The position numbers and the translations under genes are program-made. A stretch of 64,000 nt of DNA from contig NC_004663.1 of assembly GCF_000011065.1 (NCBI RefSeq), positions 2,480,001-2,544,000 on the forward strand, in the 5' to 3' direction. Under the pieces are notes generated by a model. That model was not told where the DNA came from. It was given only the letters and a program-made list of their open reading frames with translations, and ran no database searches. Positions 1 to 8,641 of this stretch are shown piece after piece; position 1 is the stretch's first letter, and each line of letters begins with the position of its first letter. This DNA comes from Bacteroides thetaiotaomicron VPI-5482. GTDB taxonomy: Bacteria > Bacteroidota > Bacteroidia > Bacteroidales > Bacteroidaceae.

Positions 1-1279
1 AGTAACGGTCGAAACGGTCACGTTTGAAGACGGCAACCACTCCCTGATTTTTCATCTTCCGGTACTTCACGATCGCCTCGAAGATAATCCGGCGGTGTGC
101 ATCTACGTCCTGAAGACTGGTCCACGTGATCGGCTTCAGAAACTCGGCTACCGGAAACATGGCACGCGAATAGAGCCAGCGCGAAACGTGATTCCGGCTG
201 ATATGATACAAGAAGGACTCGGCAGGCACGGCAAACAGGATATTCTGCAGCTCTTTCAGGTTCCGCACACGGGCAATCTCTTCTCCGGTCTCCGGATTGC
301 GGAACACAAAGTCACCGAACCCGAAGTTATCGGAAACGATGCGCCGCAGGTCAACGTCCATCTTTTTAGAATTCTTATCGATAAAGCTGGCACCGTATTT
401 GGCGGCATACGAAGAGTTTTCCGATTCGGAGGATTGGATAATCAACGGTACGAACGGATCGTTTTTGCGTATGGCGGCACAAAGCTTGATACCTGCCAGA
501 CCGTCTTTCTCGCCCCGTTCCACTTTCGGGAAACGGACGTCGGTAATGACTCCTAATATATTATTCTGGTATTTGCGATAGATTTCCATCGCTTCCTGAT
601 ACGTACGCGCCAAAACGATTTTAGGACGCCCACGCATACGAAGCGTGCGCTGGTGCGCATTCAGAGCTTCGGTAGAAAATTCCTGGCTCTGCTTCAACAC
701 GAATTTATACAGGTTGGGAAGAATGGAAGAATAGAACCGGATGCCATCTTCCACCAAAAGTATCATCTGCACGCCTACTTCCTGCACATCATGTTCGAGG
801 TTCATCTTATCTTCCATCAGTTTGATAATAGAAACCAACAGGTCGGTATTGCCCAGCCAGCAGAATACGTATTCAAATGCGCTCAGGTCTTCGTTGATAA
901 TCCGCTTTGTAATACCGTGACTGAAAGGAGTCAGGATAACGATCGGAATATGTTCGTATTTCTCTTTGATGTGCCGCCCGATATCAAAACTGTCATTGTC
1001 TCCCGTACTCGGCATACAGATCACCAGATCGAATGACATATTCTCCAACTGCGTCAATGCTTCCTCTTCCGTAGAAACCTGTGAGAAACGAGGCGGATAA
1101 CGAAGTGACAAGGATGTATATTCATTAAATATCTTTTCATCAATGCGTCCGTCATCTTCCAGCATGAAAGCGTCATACGGGTTGGCAATCAACAGAACAT
1201 TGAAAATCCGCCGTGTCATCAAATTGGCGAATTGCGTATCTTTGAAGTAAAGCTGGTTTAATTTATACTTGCTGAGCAT
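1..1279 (-). CDS. Receiver-like N-terminal part of a large protein, truncated by the window edge (possibly PEP-synthase-like)
   Basis: The reverse strand is open from an ATG at 1279 to base 1, giving 426 codons with no stop, so the gene continues outside the window. I see two response-regulator-like modules. The first (about residues 25-130) has a hydrophobic strand VLLIANPYD and a later IPIVILTPF strand. The second (about residues 165-310) has ILLVEDG, an Asp in GVITDVRFP that fits a phosphoacceptor, an SSE serine site and a Lys in FIDKNS. The remaining visible part is helical and charged. From memory, Bacteroides genomes carry a large PEP/pyruvate-binding, PEP-synthase-like protein with such an N-terminus beside gdhA; the kinase part is not visible here, so this is inference. 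It is transcribed divergently from gdhA. Confidence 0.55.
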   Translation of the reverse strand, partial: MLSKYKLNQLYFKDTQFANLMTRRIFNVLLIANPYDAFMLEDDGRIDEKIFNEYTSLSLRYPPRFSQVSTEEEALTQLENMSFDLVICMPSTGDNDSFDIGRHIKEKYEHIPIVILTPFSHGITKRIINEDLSAFEYVFCWLGNTDLLVSIIKLMEDKMNLEHDVQEVGVQMILLVEDGIRFYSSILPNLYKFVLKQSQEFSTEALNAHQRTLRMRGRPKIVLARTYQEAMEIYRKYQNNILGVITDVRFPKVERGEKDGLAGIKLCAAIRKNDPFVPLIIQSSESENSSYAAKYGASFIDKNSKKMDVDLRRIVSDNFGFGDFVFRNPETGEEIARVRNLKELQNILFAVPAESFLYHISRNHVSRWLYSRAMFPVAEFLKPITWTSLQDVDAHRRIIFEAIVKYRKMKNQGVVAVFKRDRFDRY

Positions 1280-1397
1280 AGTCTCTTTCTATTTTTTATT
1301 CCATAATGAAATGATTCATAGTACAGTCTACTTGACGTTTACCCTGCAAAGTTAATTTTTTAAATCTCATTTGCTATCATCTTCTTTATAAAGTTTA

Positions 1398-1486
1398 TAA
1401 TAGGTAATAAGTAATAGGTAACAGGTAATAACCATGCGGTTTACAGCGCAGCTTATTACTTATTACCTATTACTTATTACCTATCA
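1398..1486. repeat. Inverted repeat built of TAATAGG / TAATAAG units
   Basis: Between the divergent truncated gene and gdhA (a 331-base gap) lies an inverted repeat. The left arm at 1398-1431 is made of units such as AATAGGTAATAAGTAATAGG and the right arm at 1453-1485 is its near-perfect complement, with a loop of about 21 bases. Units of the same family recur at 8609, 34789, 42575 and 57583. The rest of this gap is AT-rich and shows only the gdhA promoter box. Confidence 0.8.
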
Positions 1487-1551
1487 CTATCATTTTATCA
1501 TTATTTAATCAAAATATCACCATAAAACCAATCATATTTGAAAAATTTTCC

Positions 1552-1559
1552 TATATTTG
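1552..1559 (+). promoter_or_regulatory. Bacteroides -7 box (TATATTTG) of gdhA
   Basis: TATATTTG matches the TAnnTTTG consensus and lies 51 bases before the ATG at 1611. A TTTG at 1537-1540 is too close to serve as a normal -33 element, so only the -7 box is supported. Its position rules out an in-frame upstream TTG start at 1557. Confidence 0.6.
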
Positions 1560-1610
1560 CAGTGTGAGCAGTTTACATTTTATCAGAATAACCTTTTAAA
1601 ATATGATATC

Positions 1611-2948
1611 ATGAACATCCAGAAAATCATGTCCTCTTTGGAGGCAAAGCACCCCGGTGAATTAGAGTATCTTCAAGCAGTAAAAGAAGTTCTTCTTTCG
1701 ATCGAAGATATATACAATCAGCATCCCGAATTTGAAAAGGTCAAGATCATAGAAAGACTGGTAGAACCTGATCGTATCTTCACTTTCCGTGTCACTTGGG
1801 TAGACGATAAAGGGGAAGTTCAGACCAATCTCGGTTATCGTGTACAGTTCAACAATGCAATCGGTCCGTACAAAGGCGGTATCCGTTTCCATGCTTCCGT
1901 CAACCTCTCCATTTTGAAATTCCTCGGCTTCGAGCAGACATTCAAGAATGCGCTGACTACCCTTCCGATGGGTGGCGGCAAAGGCGGTTCGGACTTCTCG
2001 CCCCGTGGCAAGAGCGATGCTGAAATCATGCGTTTCTGTCAGGCGTTTATGCTTGAATTGTGGCGCCATCTGGGACCGGACATGGATGTACCTGCCGGTG
2101 ATATCGGTGTAGGCGGACGCGAAGTAGGTTATATGTTCGGTATGTACAAGAAGCTGACCCGCGAATTTACGGGAACCTTTACCGGAAAAGGACTGGAGTT
2201 CGGCGGTTCGCTGATTCGTCCGGAAGCTACCGGCTTCGGCGGTTTGTACTTCGTTTATCAGATGTTGCAGGCAAAAAATATAGATATCAAAGGCAAGACA
2301 GTCGCTATCTCCGGCTTCGGTAACGTAGCTTGGGGCGCTGCCACCAAGGCGACCGAATTGGGTGCCAAAGTAATTACGATCTCCGGACCGGACGGATATA
2401 TCTACGATCCGGACGGCATCAGCGGAGAAAAGATAGATTATATGCTCGAACTTCGGGCTTCGGGCAATGACATCGTTGCTCCTTACGCCGAAAAATATCC
2501 GGGTGCAACCTTCGTAGAAGGCAAGCGTCCGTGGGAAGTAAAAGCAGATATTGCACTTCCTTGCGCTACTCAGAACGAATTAAATGGAGAAGATGCACAA
2601 AATCTCATAAAAAATAACGTTCTTTGCATTGGAGAAATTTCCAACATGGGATGTACACCGGAAGCAATCGACTTATTTATCGAAAAGAAAATAATGTATG
2701 CTCCGGGTAAGGCAGTCAACGCTGGTGGTGTTGCCACTTCCGGGCTGGAAATGTCTCAGAACGCCATGCACCTGAGCTGGAGCGCTGCTGAAGTGGACGA
2801 AAAACTCCACGCCATCATGCACGGTATCCATGCACAATGCGTGAAATACGGTACAGAACCCGACGGATATATCAATTATGTGAAGGGAGCTAACATTGCC
2901 GGATTCATGAAAGTAGCTCACGCTATGATGGGACAAGGCGTTATTTAA
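1611..2948 (+). CDS. gdhA: NADP-type glutamate dehydrogenase
   Basis: This 445-residue enzyme interconverts 2-oxoglutarate plus ammonia and glutamate, the main entry of ammonium into amino acids in Bacteroides. The substrate motif GPYKGGIRFH lies at residues 85-94 and the glycine-rich PMGGGKGGSDF with the catalytic Lys at about 124. The Rossmann motif SGFGNVAWG follows in the second half. Length is the usual 445-450 residues of hexameric GDH. I chose the ATG at 1611 because upstream in-frame codons run into the -7 box. It is monocistronic: a terminator follows at 2986. NADP rather than NAD use is inferred from the overall family likeness, not from a decisive residue. Confidence 0.95.
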   Translation: MNIQKIMSSLEAKHPGELEYLQAVKEVLLSIEDIYNQHPEFEKVKIIERLVEPDRIFTFRVTWVDDKGEVQTNLGYRVQFNNAIGPYKGGIRFHASVNLSILKFLGFEQTFKNALTTLPMGGGKGGSDFSPRGKSDAEIMRFCQAFMLELWRHLGPDMDVPAGDIGVGGREVGYMFGMYKKLTREFTGTFTGKGLEFGGSLIRPEATGFGGLYFVYQMLQAKNIDIKGKTVAISGFGNVAWGAATKATELGAKVITISGPDGYIYDPDGISGEKIDYMLELRASGNDIVAPYAEKYPGATFVEGKRPWEVKADIALPCATQNELNGEDAQNLIKNNVLCIGEISNMGCTPEAIDLFIEKKIMYAPGKAVNAGGVATSGLEMSQNAMHLSWSAAEVDEKLHAIMHGIHAQCVKYGTEPDGYINYVKGANIAGFMKVAHAMMGQGVI

Positions 2949-2985
2949 AAGAGACTTTGTTTAGTTGTATTTGTATTTGTGGTTT

Positions 2986-3031
2986 GCGCTGCTCGCCTCC
3001 TGTGACAGGACGCGGGTAGCGCTATTTTTTT
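2986..3031 (+). terminator. Rho-independent terminator after gdhA
   Basis: GCGCTGCTCGC (2986-2996) pairs with GCGGGTAGCGC (3012-3022), with G-U wobbles, followed by a run TATTTTTTT. It lies 38 bases past the gdhA stop. Confidence 0.75.
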
Positions 3032-3064
3032 GAGATTAACATTATTTTCTTCAATGGAATTAAT

Positions 3065-3072
3065 TATCTTTG
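3065..3072 (+). promoter_or_regulatory. -7 box TATCTTTG of the M24 peptidase gene
   Basis: TATCTTTG fits TAnnTTTG and lies 28 bases before the ATG at 3101, after the gdhA terminator. No convincing -33 TTTG at normal spacing. Confidence 0.55.
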
Positions 3073-3100
3073 TAGCATTATACAGTAATAACAATAAAAA

Positions 3101-4264
3101 ATGCTACAACCCGAATTAAAACTCCGCCGCGACAAGATTCGCAGTCTGATGGTGTCACAGGGCATTGATGCCGCCCTCATTACTTGTAATGCAAATTTAA
3201 TCTACACCTATGGCTGTGTAGTCAGCGGCTATCTTTATCTCCCTCTTCATTCACCGGCACTGCTGTTTTTCAAGCGGCCCAACAATATCACAGGCGAACA
3301 CTCGTTCCCCATCCGCAAGCCGGAACAGATCGTCGATATTCTGAAAGAAAAAGGTCTGCCTTTGCCCACTAAACTGATGCTGGAAGGCGACGAACTTCCT
3401 TATACCGAATATGTTCGTCTGGCAGGTTTGTTCCCGGACGCTGAAGTCGTGAACGGGACACCGCTGATCCGTCAGGCACGCAGCGTGAAGACAGCTATCG
3501 AAATCGAAATGTTCCGTCGTTCGGGCATGGCACATGCCAAGGCATACGAACAGATTCCGTTCGCATATTACCCCGGAATGACAGATATCGAGTTCTCGAT
3601 AGAAATCGAACGTCTGATGCGCCTTCAAGGTTGCCTCGGCATCTTCCGCGTGTTTGGACGCAGCATGGAAATCTTCATGGGAAGTGTGCTGACCGGAGAT
3701 AATGCCGGTTATCCTTCTCCCTACGATTTTGCTTTAGGGGGTCGCGGACTCGATCCTGCCCTGCCCGGAGGCGCTGACAAGACTCCGCTGAAAGAAGGAC
3801 AAAGTGTTATGGTCGATCTGGGAGGCAACTTCAACGGATATATGGGCGATATGAGCCGTGTGTTCTCTATCGGCAAATTGTCGGAAGAAGCATATACCGC
3901 TCACCAAGTTTGTCTGGATATCCAGGAAAAGATCGCTTCGATAGCCAGACCCGGCATTCCCTGCGAAATGCTGTATAACACTGCAATCGAAATGGTTACC
4001 CAAGCAGGTTTTGCCGATAAGTTTATGGGAACGGGACAACAAGCCAAGTTCATTGGTCACGGCATCGGACTTGAAATCAACGAAGCGCCTGTACTTGCTC
4101 CGCGCATCAAGCAGGAGCTGGAACCGGGCATGGTCTTTGCTCTCGAACCGAAAATCGTTCTTCCCGGTGTAGGCCCTGTAGGTATCGAAAACTCTTGGGT
4201 AGTGACAAACGAAGGAGTTGAGAAACTGACTAACTGCAACGAAGAAATTATAGAATTGTCATAA
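3101..4264 (+). CDS. M24 family metallopeptidase (Xaa-Pro aminopeptidase/dipeptidase-like)
   Basis: A 387-residue pita-bread-fold peptidase, expected to release N-terminal residues from Xaa-Pro peptides in the cytoplasm. The creatinase-like N-terminal domain occupies about residues 1-130 and the catalytic domain 140-387. The five metal ligands are visible: Asp239 in VDLGGNFNG, Asp250 in MGDMSRVF, His320 in IGHGIGLEI, Glu349 in ALEPKIVL and Glu363 in GIENSWVV. There is no signal peptide. The stop codon abuts a MITE-like element (4265-4470) that separates the gene from convergent pcnB. The exact substrate (Xaa-Pro peptides or another M24 substrate) cannot be told from sequence. Confidence 0.88.
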   Translation: MLQPELKLRRDKIRSLMVSQGIDAALITCNANLIYTYGCVVSGYLYLPLHSPALLFFKRPNNITGEHSFPIRKPEQIVDILKEKGLPLPTKLMLEGDELPYTEYVRLAGLFPDAEVVNGTPLIRQARSVKTAIEIEMFRRSGMAHAKAYEQIPFAYYPGMTDIEFSIEIERLMRLQGCLGIFRVFGRSMEIFMGSVLTGDNAGYPSPYDFALGGRGLDPALPGGADKTPLKEGQSVMVDLGGNFNGYMGDMSRVFSIGKLSEEAYTAHQVCLDIQEKIASIARPGIPCEMLYNTAIEMVTQAGFADKFMGTGQQAKFIGHGIGLEINEAPVLAPRIKQELEPGMVFALEPKIVLPGVGPVGIENSWVVTNEGVEKLTNCNEEIIELS

Positions 4265-4470
4265 GGGACTGACTAAAAAGTCAATAGTATCTTAAATCTC
4301 CTCCTTCGGGAAGGAGGAGTACCCGTAGGGGGAGGTGGTAGGTGAATACATAACCCTATCATTTACAAAGTAATAGGAACAAACATTATTTCTCCTACCA
4401 CCTCGGTCTGCGACCACTCCTCCTTCCCGAAGGAGGAGATTTGAGATAGAATCGACTTGTTAGTCACCCC
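4265..4470. mobile_element. MITE-like element, copy 1 (about 206 bp, terminal inverted repeats)
   Basis: The ends are imperfect inverted repeats of about 42 bp: GGGACTGACTAAAAAGTC at the left and GACTTGTTAGTCACCCC at the right, each followed inward by a CTCCTCCTTCGGGAAGGAGG hairpin. A second copy in opposite orientation lies at 36558-36759 and a one-end relic at 58970-59010. It has no open reading frame of note. It sits exactly between the convergent M24 peptidase and pcnB genes, where its hairpins could act as a bidirectional terminator. Confidence 0.75.
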
Positions 4471-4487
4471 AATTTGAACAAGAAAAG

Positions 4488-5921
4488 CTATTTTACAGGC
4501 TTCAGTCCCATCTTCGCCGCCCGTTCCAGCATAAAAGCATGGGCTGCCTCATACTCATTGGGGATAACTCCATCCAGAATAGCATCCTTTATCGCACTTT
4601 TCAAAGCACCGACTTCACGACAGGGCTGTAAGCCGAAAGTTTCCATGATCTCTTCTCCACTCACCGGAGGCTGGAAATTACGGACACGGTCCTTTTCTTC
4701 AAGGTCTTTCAACTTTTGGCGAACCAGCTGGAAGTTATTCAGAAAACGCTGCTTGCGCTCCATGTTTTTCGAAGTGATATCCGCTTCGCAAAGTGTCATC
4801 AAGTCGTCGATATCATCCCCCGCCTCAAAAAGCAGACGGCGTACGGCAGAATCCGTCACTACATCATCCGCTATCACAATGGGACGCATGTGCAAGCTGA
4901 CCATTTTCTGCACATACTTCATCTTCTCATTCATCGGCAACTTCATCTTCCGGAAAATATTCGGAATCATCTTCTCACCGATAAAATTATGATTATGGAA
5001 CGTCCAGCCCGCTTTAGGCTCCCAACGTTTCGTTGCAGGCTTGGCGATATCGTGCAGCAAAGCTGCCCAACGCAACCAGAGATTATCCGTCTTTTTGCTG
5101 ATATTGTCCAGCACTTCCAGCGTATGGTAAAAGTTATCCTTGTGCGACCGTCCGTTTCGTGTTTCTACTCCCTGCAAGGCAGCCAGTTCCGGAAAAATCA
5201 ACGGAAGCAGTCCGCTTCGTTCCAGTTCTACAAAGCCTTTTGAAGGGATAGGCGAAAGAATGATCTTGTTCAGCTCATCCGCAATCCGTTCACGGGATAT
5301 GATTTCAATCCGGTCTTTGTTACGGCAGAGCGATTCGAACGTATCGTCATCGATATAAAAATTCAGTTGCGTGGCAAAGCGAATGCAACGCATCATGCGC
5401 AGCGGGTCGTCACTGAACGTGATATCCGGATCGAGGGGTGTGCGGATGGTCTTTTCCTTCATGTCCGCCATGCCGCCAAACGGGTCAACCAGTTCGCCAA
5501 AGCGTGCTTTGTTCAGGCAGACAGCCATCGCGTTAATAGTAAAGTCACGGCGGTTCTGATCGTCCTCCAGTGTTCCGTCTTCCACGATGGGCTTCCGTGA
5601 ATCCCGTTGATAGGATTCTTTGCGGGCACCTACAAATTCGACTTCCGTACCTTTATATTTCACTTGTGCCGTACCGAAATTCTTGAAAACAGAGACGTAC
5701 GCACCACGCCCCAAGCGTTTTCCAAGTGCTTCCGCCATTGCGATCCCGCTGCCTACTACTACTACATCTATATCTTTGGAGGGACGTTGCAGAAAAATAT
5801 CACGAACGTAACCGCCTACCACGTAACACTCCAGTCCGAGTGCGTCAGCGGTTTCGGCAATGTGTCCGAAGATCGGTTCGCTAAAATACTGTTTCAGTTC
5901 CTCTTGAGTCAACTCTATCAT
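4488..5921 (-). CDS. CCA tRNA nucleotidyltransferase / poly(A) polymerase family with HD domain
   Basis: A 477-residue class II nucleotidyltransferase that adds or repairs the tRNA 3' CCA (or adds A residues). The signature GGYVRD is at residues 36-41 and the metal-binding pair in KDIDVVVVG at about Asp50/Asp52. The RNA-binding motif RRDFTINAMA follows near residue 135, and a C-terminal HD domain shows LLHDIAKP in mid protein. I chose ATG 5921, which begins MIELTQEELK; the reading frame is open to 5999 but those 26 residues look like leader. CCA-adding and poly(A) polymerases of this family are hard to separate by eye; since no other CCA enzyme is visible, the CCA role is the likelier one. 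Confidence 0.88.
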   Translation of the reverse strand: MIELTQEELKQYFSEPIFGHIAETADALGLECYVVGGYVRDIFLQRPSKDIDVVVVGSGIAMAEALGKRLGRGAYVSVFKNFGTAQVKYKGTEVEFVGARKESYQRDSRKPIVEDGTLEDDQNRRDFTINAMAVCLNKARFGELVDPFGGMADMKEKTIRTPLDPDITFSDDPLRMMRCIRFATQLNFYIDDDTFESLCRNKDRIEIISRERIADELNKIILSPIPSKGFVELERSGLLPLIFPELAALQGVETRNGRSHKDNFYHTLEVLDNISKKTDNLWLRWAALLHDIAKPATKRWEPKAGWTFHNHNFIGEKMIPNIFRKMKLPMNEKMKYVQKMVSLHMRPIVIADDVVTDSAVRRLLFEAGDDIDDLMTLCEADITSKNMERKQRFLNNFQLVRQKLKDLEEKDRVRNFQPPVSGEEIMETFGLQPCREVGALKSAIKDAILDGVIPNEYEAAHAFMLERAAKMGLKPVK

Positions 5922-6038
5922 CTTTTTAATGCTTAACGACTGGCAACAGACAGTTAAATAGTTGATGAAAACACCGGTCGGGCGGTCCATAATCATCAAA
6001 CACTTATTGCCAATACAAGTTTTGAGGGGGCAAAATTA

Positions 6039-6059
6039 CAAAAATAAGGGATATATTTG
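6039..6059. promoter_or_regulatory. Back-to-back -7 boxes for pcnB-like gene (-) and lipoprotein gene (+)
   Basis: On the minus strand TATTTTTG occupies 6046-6039; on the plus strand TATATTTG occupies 6052-6059, with a further overlapping TATTTTTG at 6060-6067. The two divergent genes would share one short promoter region. Confidence 0.5.
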
Positions 6060-6218
6060 TATTTTTGTCGCTATAAAGTAAACGATGAACGGGCGAGGAA
6101 CGGTAAACGGCAAGTAACACGAACGGCAAACCGCAAGTAACGAACAGTTGGCGGTAAGTCGTGAACACTGCACGTCCCATCTCCATCGCAAATCGTCTAA
6201 TAGTAAAATGTAAATGGT

Positions 6219-7061
6219 ATGATGAAAAAACTGATTATCTTCTTTTGCGGCACGCTGGCACTGACAGCCTGCGGAAACGGCATCGAGAAAAAAGCCAATG
6301 AAAAACTGACGATTGCCCGTGCTGCCTACGAACGTGGCGACTACGAAGAAGCAAAGACACAAATCGACAGTATCAAGATTTTGTATCCCAAAGCATTCGA
6401 GGCCCGCAAAGCCGGTCAGGAATTGATGCTGGATGTGGAACTCAAGGCTCAACAAGAGATTCTGGCCTTTCTGGACAGTGCTCTCCAGGCAAAGCAAGCA
6501 GCGTTTGACGCCATCAAAGGCAAGTACACCCTGGAGAAAGATGCCGAATATCAGCAAGTGGGTAACTACATATGGCCTACACAAGCCATCGAGAAGAATC
6601 TCCATCGTTCCTTCCTTCGCTTCCAAGTGAGCGAGCAGGGAATTATGAGCATGACTTCCATTTATTGCGGAGCCGGCAATATCCATCATGTAGGCGTCAA
6701 AGTGATGACTCCCGACGGCAGTTTTGCCGAAACTCCGACTTCGAAGGACAGCTACGAAACATCGGATATGAACGAGAAAATAGAAAAAGCCGATTACAAA
6801 TTGGGAGAAGACGGTAACGTGATCGAATTTCTGAACCTCAACAAAGACAAGAATATCCGTGTGGAATTTATCGGCGACCGTAGATACACAACGACGATGA
6901 GTCCGACTGACCGACAGGCAGTAGCAGGCGTTTACGAACTGTCGAAAATCCTTTCCGCCATGCAGCAAATCAAGAAAGAACAGGAAGACGCCAATCTGAA
7001 AATCGGATTTATCAATAAGAAAAAAGAACGGAAAGCGATGGAAGAAGCTGCCGAAGAATAA
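6219..7061 (+). CDS. Lipoprotein of unknown function
   Basis: A 280-residue protein with a lipoprotein signal peptide: Lys-rich start, hydrophobic stretch, and lipobox LTAC with Cys at about residue 18. The mature part begins with helical, TPR-like sequence (residues 25-65, ARAAYERGDYEEAKTQ), followed by an alpha/beta region and a charged Lys/Glu-rich tail. I do not recognise a named family. A second Met (6222) could be the true start. It is probably anchored to a membrane facing the periplasm. A bidirectional terminator follows at 7155. Confidence 0.8.
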   Translation: MMKKLIIFFCGTLALTACGNGIEKKANEKLTIARAAYERGDYEEAKTQIDSIKILYPKAFEARKAGQELMLDVELKAQQEILAFLDSALQAKQAAFDAIKGKYTLEKDAEYQQVGNYIWPTQAIEKNLHRSFLRFQVSEQGIMSMTSIYCGAGNIHHVGVKVMTPDGSFAETPTSKDSYETSDMNEKIEKADYKLGEDGNVIEFLNLNKDKNIRVEFIGDRRYTTTMSPTDRQAVAGVYELSKILSAMQQIKKEQEDANLKIGFINKKKERKAMEEAAEE

Positions 7062-7154
7062 AGGTTCTTTCGGAGTAACGGCTTTCCGGAAAAGTGATAA
7101 AAGCGCTATCGGAGAAGAATAAATCAAGCAGTCCGAAAAGGATAAGTAAAAAAC

Positions 7155-7222
7155 GGTAAGCGATGAAAATTTGTGTTTATCAGAGATAGCACATTTATTT
7201 TTTCATCGCTTACCGATTTTTA
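7155..7222. terminator. Bidirectional hairpin terminator
   Basis: GGTAAGCGATGAAAA (7155-7169) and TTTTCATCGCTTACC (7200-7214) are perfect complements, with A-rich sequence on the left and GATTTTTATTT on the right. It lies between a plus-strand gene ending at 7061 and a minus-strand gene ending at 7431, so it can stop both. Confidence 0.75.
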
Positions 7223-7340
7223 TTTCAATTCAAGAGACTGTTCTCCGACTTATCATTAGGCACAAATAGTAATGATATTTCATTCCAACTTTAAAGAGAC
7301 GCAGCATTGTTTTCTTGCTCGCACCCTTTTACCTTGGAGA

Positions 7341-7420
7341 AACGGCGTAAACCAGCATCCTAAAACGGCGTAGCCTGCCTACATAAAACGGCGTAGCCTG
7401 ACAGGTAGAAAGGGCGCAGT
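7341..7420. repeat. AAACGGCGTAGCCTG repeat cluster
   Basis: Three to four copies of AAACGGCGTAGCCTG or close variants occur here, spaced about 25-30 bases. The same unit in the opposite orientation (CAGGCTACGCCGTTT) is clustered at 63270-63361. The surrounding gap (7223-7430) shows no other feature. Confidence 0.7.
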
Positions 7421-7430
7421 CTCCAAAGGC

Positions 7431-7568
7431 TTATTTCACTCTCCTATTCAACTGATTATTAGCCTTCTCCACCTTTGACTTACCTATCCGTTTCCCCGTC
7501 CCTTTCTTTTTTCCGGCAGCAGGCTTCGCCTTTCCGGCGAACGGATTGTTACTTTTTTTGATTGGCAT
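7431..7568 (-). CDS. Small very basic protein, 45 residues
   Basis: An ATG at 7568 opens a 45-codon frame to a TAA at 7431-7433. The product is rich in Lys, Arg, Gly and Ala (MPIKKSNNPFAGKAKPAAGK, then KKKGTGKR), with no hydrophobic segment, resembling the basic tails of nucleic-acid-binding proteins. It starts 14 bases after the stop of the upstream 329-residue gene on the same strand, so the two are probably co-transcribed. I believe small proteins of this composition occur in other Bacteroides but cannot name a family. Function unknown; binding to DNA or RNA is only inferred from charge. Confidence 0.6.
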   Translation of the reverse strand: MPIKKSNNPFAGKAKPAAGKKKGTGKRIGKSKVEKANNQLNRRVK

Positions 7569-7582
7569 AACTTAACAAAGTA

Positions 7583-8572
7583 TCATTCTCCTTCGTAATA
7601 CTCGCCCAAAAACCAGCGGGCAATAAAGTCCCAGTTTTCGTGCAGCAGCTCTTTCCCGTTCTCGAAAGGGAATTGCGCTTCCGGCAGCAGGTCATGTTCC
7701 ATGCCGTACTTCAGCAGATCGAACGGGCACAGCCCTTCCTCGCAGAAAAGTTCGTACGCCTCTTCCTCAGCCATTTCCGCATTATACAGCGGATTCCGTT
7801 TGTCGGCAAAGTAGCGGGCTACGTCCGGACCTATCAGCAAACCTTTCGGATTAGCGTACATCACGAAATCCGAAAACTCCTTCAAGTCGGGCAACAGAGC
7901 ATCTTCCTCGTCCTCCCATTGCAGGGCCTGCACAAAGAACAGTTTCAAAGCCTCATACGAATCGAAGAACATCAACGGCTCGCCACCACTCGCTTTCAGA
8001 AAGCGTTCCACATTCACGGGCAACTGATCGCCCGGCGAGGCAACAGGCAAAGCAGTCCGCTGCTTCTCCATCAGCTCCGATTCCATCAGCCAGTCTCCGG
8101 CAAGTCCGTCGCTGATAGGCGCTTTCTCGAAAACATCCTCCAACTGCGCATAGATCACATCGGCAAACTCCAGCAAGTCCGCATCCAAGGGATTCTCCAC
8201 ACCGTCAAAGTCATCGCCTACCGGCGAATTAATTCCCCACAGCAAGAAAGCGATATCCTCTTTATTGATCTCGTCGGTGAGATAACCTTCCGACAATTCA
8301 TAAAACGGCAGGTAACGTCCGTAATTCCTTTTATGCCAACGGATGAACTGGCGCCAGTTGCCTCCGTCCGTCACACAGTCTTCCAGATAAAGAGTCAGCA
8401 TCAGAGTCACCTGATTCTGGCTTTCCTGTGTCTCCGACTTATATAAATAAGATTCGCTGACGACAGGCAATAAAAGATTGGCAAATTCAAGATACCAGTG
8501 ATCCGTCGCCAACACCTTTGCACGGCCATGAAGATCCAGCCATGCTTTCATATAAATTTTCCCTTGTTTCAT
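7583..8572 (-). CDS. DUF3843-like protein
   Basis: A 329-residue, acidic, soluble protein that begins MKQGKIYMKAWLDLHGR, a start I associate with the Bacteroidales family DUF3843 (from memory). Trp and aromatic residues are frequent, for example NWRQFIRWHKRNYGRYLPFY around residue 72 and a C-terminus NWDFIARWFLGEYYEGE. There is no signal peptide or membrane segment. No function is known. It follows ruvA on the same strand across a CTATTAC repeat and is followed by the 45-residue basic gene, suggesting a ruvA-linked operon. Confidence 0.7.
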   Translation of the reverse strand: MKQGKIYMKAWLDLHGRAKVLATDHWYLEFANLLLPVVSESYLYKSETQESQNQVTLMLTLYLEDCVTDGGNWRQFIRWHKRNYGRYLPFYELSEGYLTDEINKEDIAFLLWGINSPVGDDFDGVENPLDADLLEFADVIYAQLEDVFEKAPISDGLAGDWLMESELMEKQRTALPVASPGDQLPVNVERFLKASGGEPLMFFDSYEALKLFFVQALQWEDEEDALLPDLKEFSDFVMYANPKGLLIGPDVARYFADKRNPLYNAEMAEEEAYELFCEEGLCPFDLLKYGMEHDLLPEAQFPFENGKELLHENWDFIARWFLGEYYEGE

Positions 8573-8608
8573 TATTATTCTGTTGCTTGTTTTAGTTTCT
8601 CCACGCCC

Positions 8609-8641
8609 TATTACCTATTACCTATTACCTATTACCTATTC
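8609..8641. repeat. CCTATTA tandem repeat
   Basis: Four to five head-to-tail copies of the 7-mer CCTATTA/CTATTAC lie between the ruvA stop codon and the next gene. They belong to the TAATAGG family seen at 1398. Confidence 0.8.

Noticed and set aside
1537..1540. TTTG as the -33 element of the gdhA promoter
   Set aside because: Only 11 bases separate it from the -7 box, against the usual 19-21.
1557..1610. N-terminal extension of GdhA from a TTG at 1557
   Set aside because: It lies within the -7 box region and is not like any GDH N-terminus.
7341..7420. CRISPR array at the AAACGGCGTAGCCTG repeats
   Set aside because: Repeats are only about 15 bases, irregularly spaced, with no spacer of constant length and no cas genes nearby. 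The same applies to 63270-63361.
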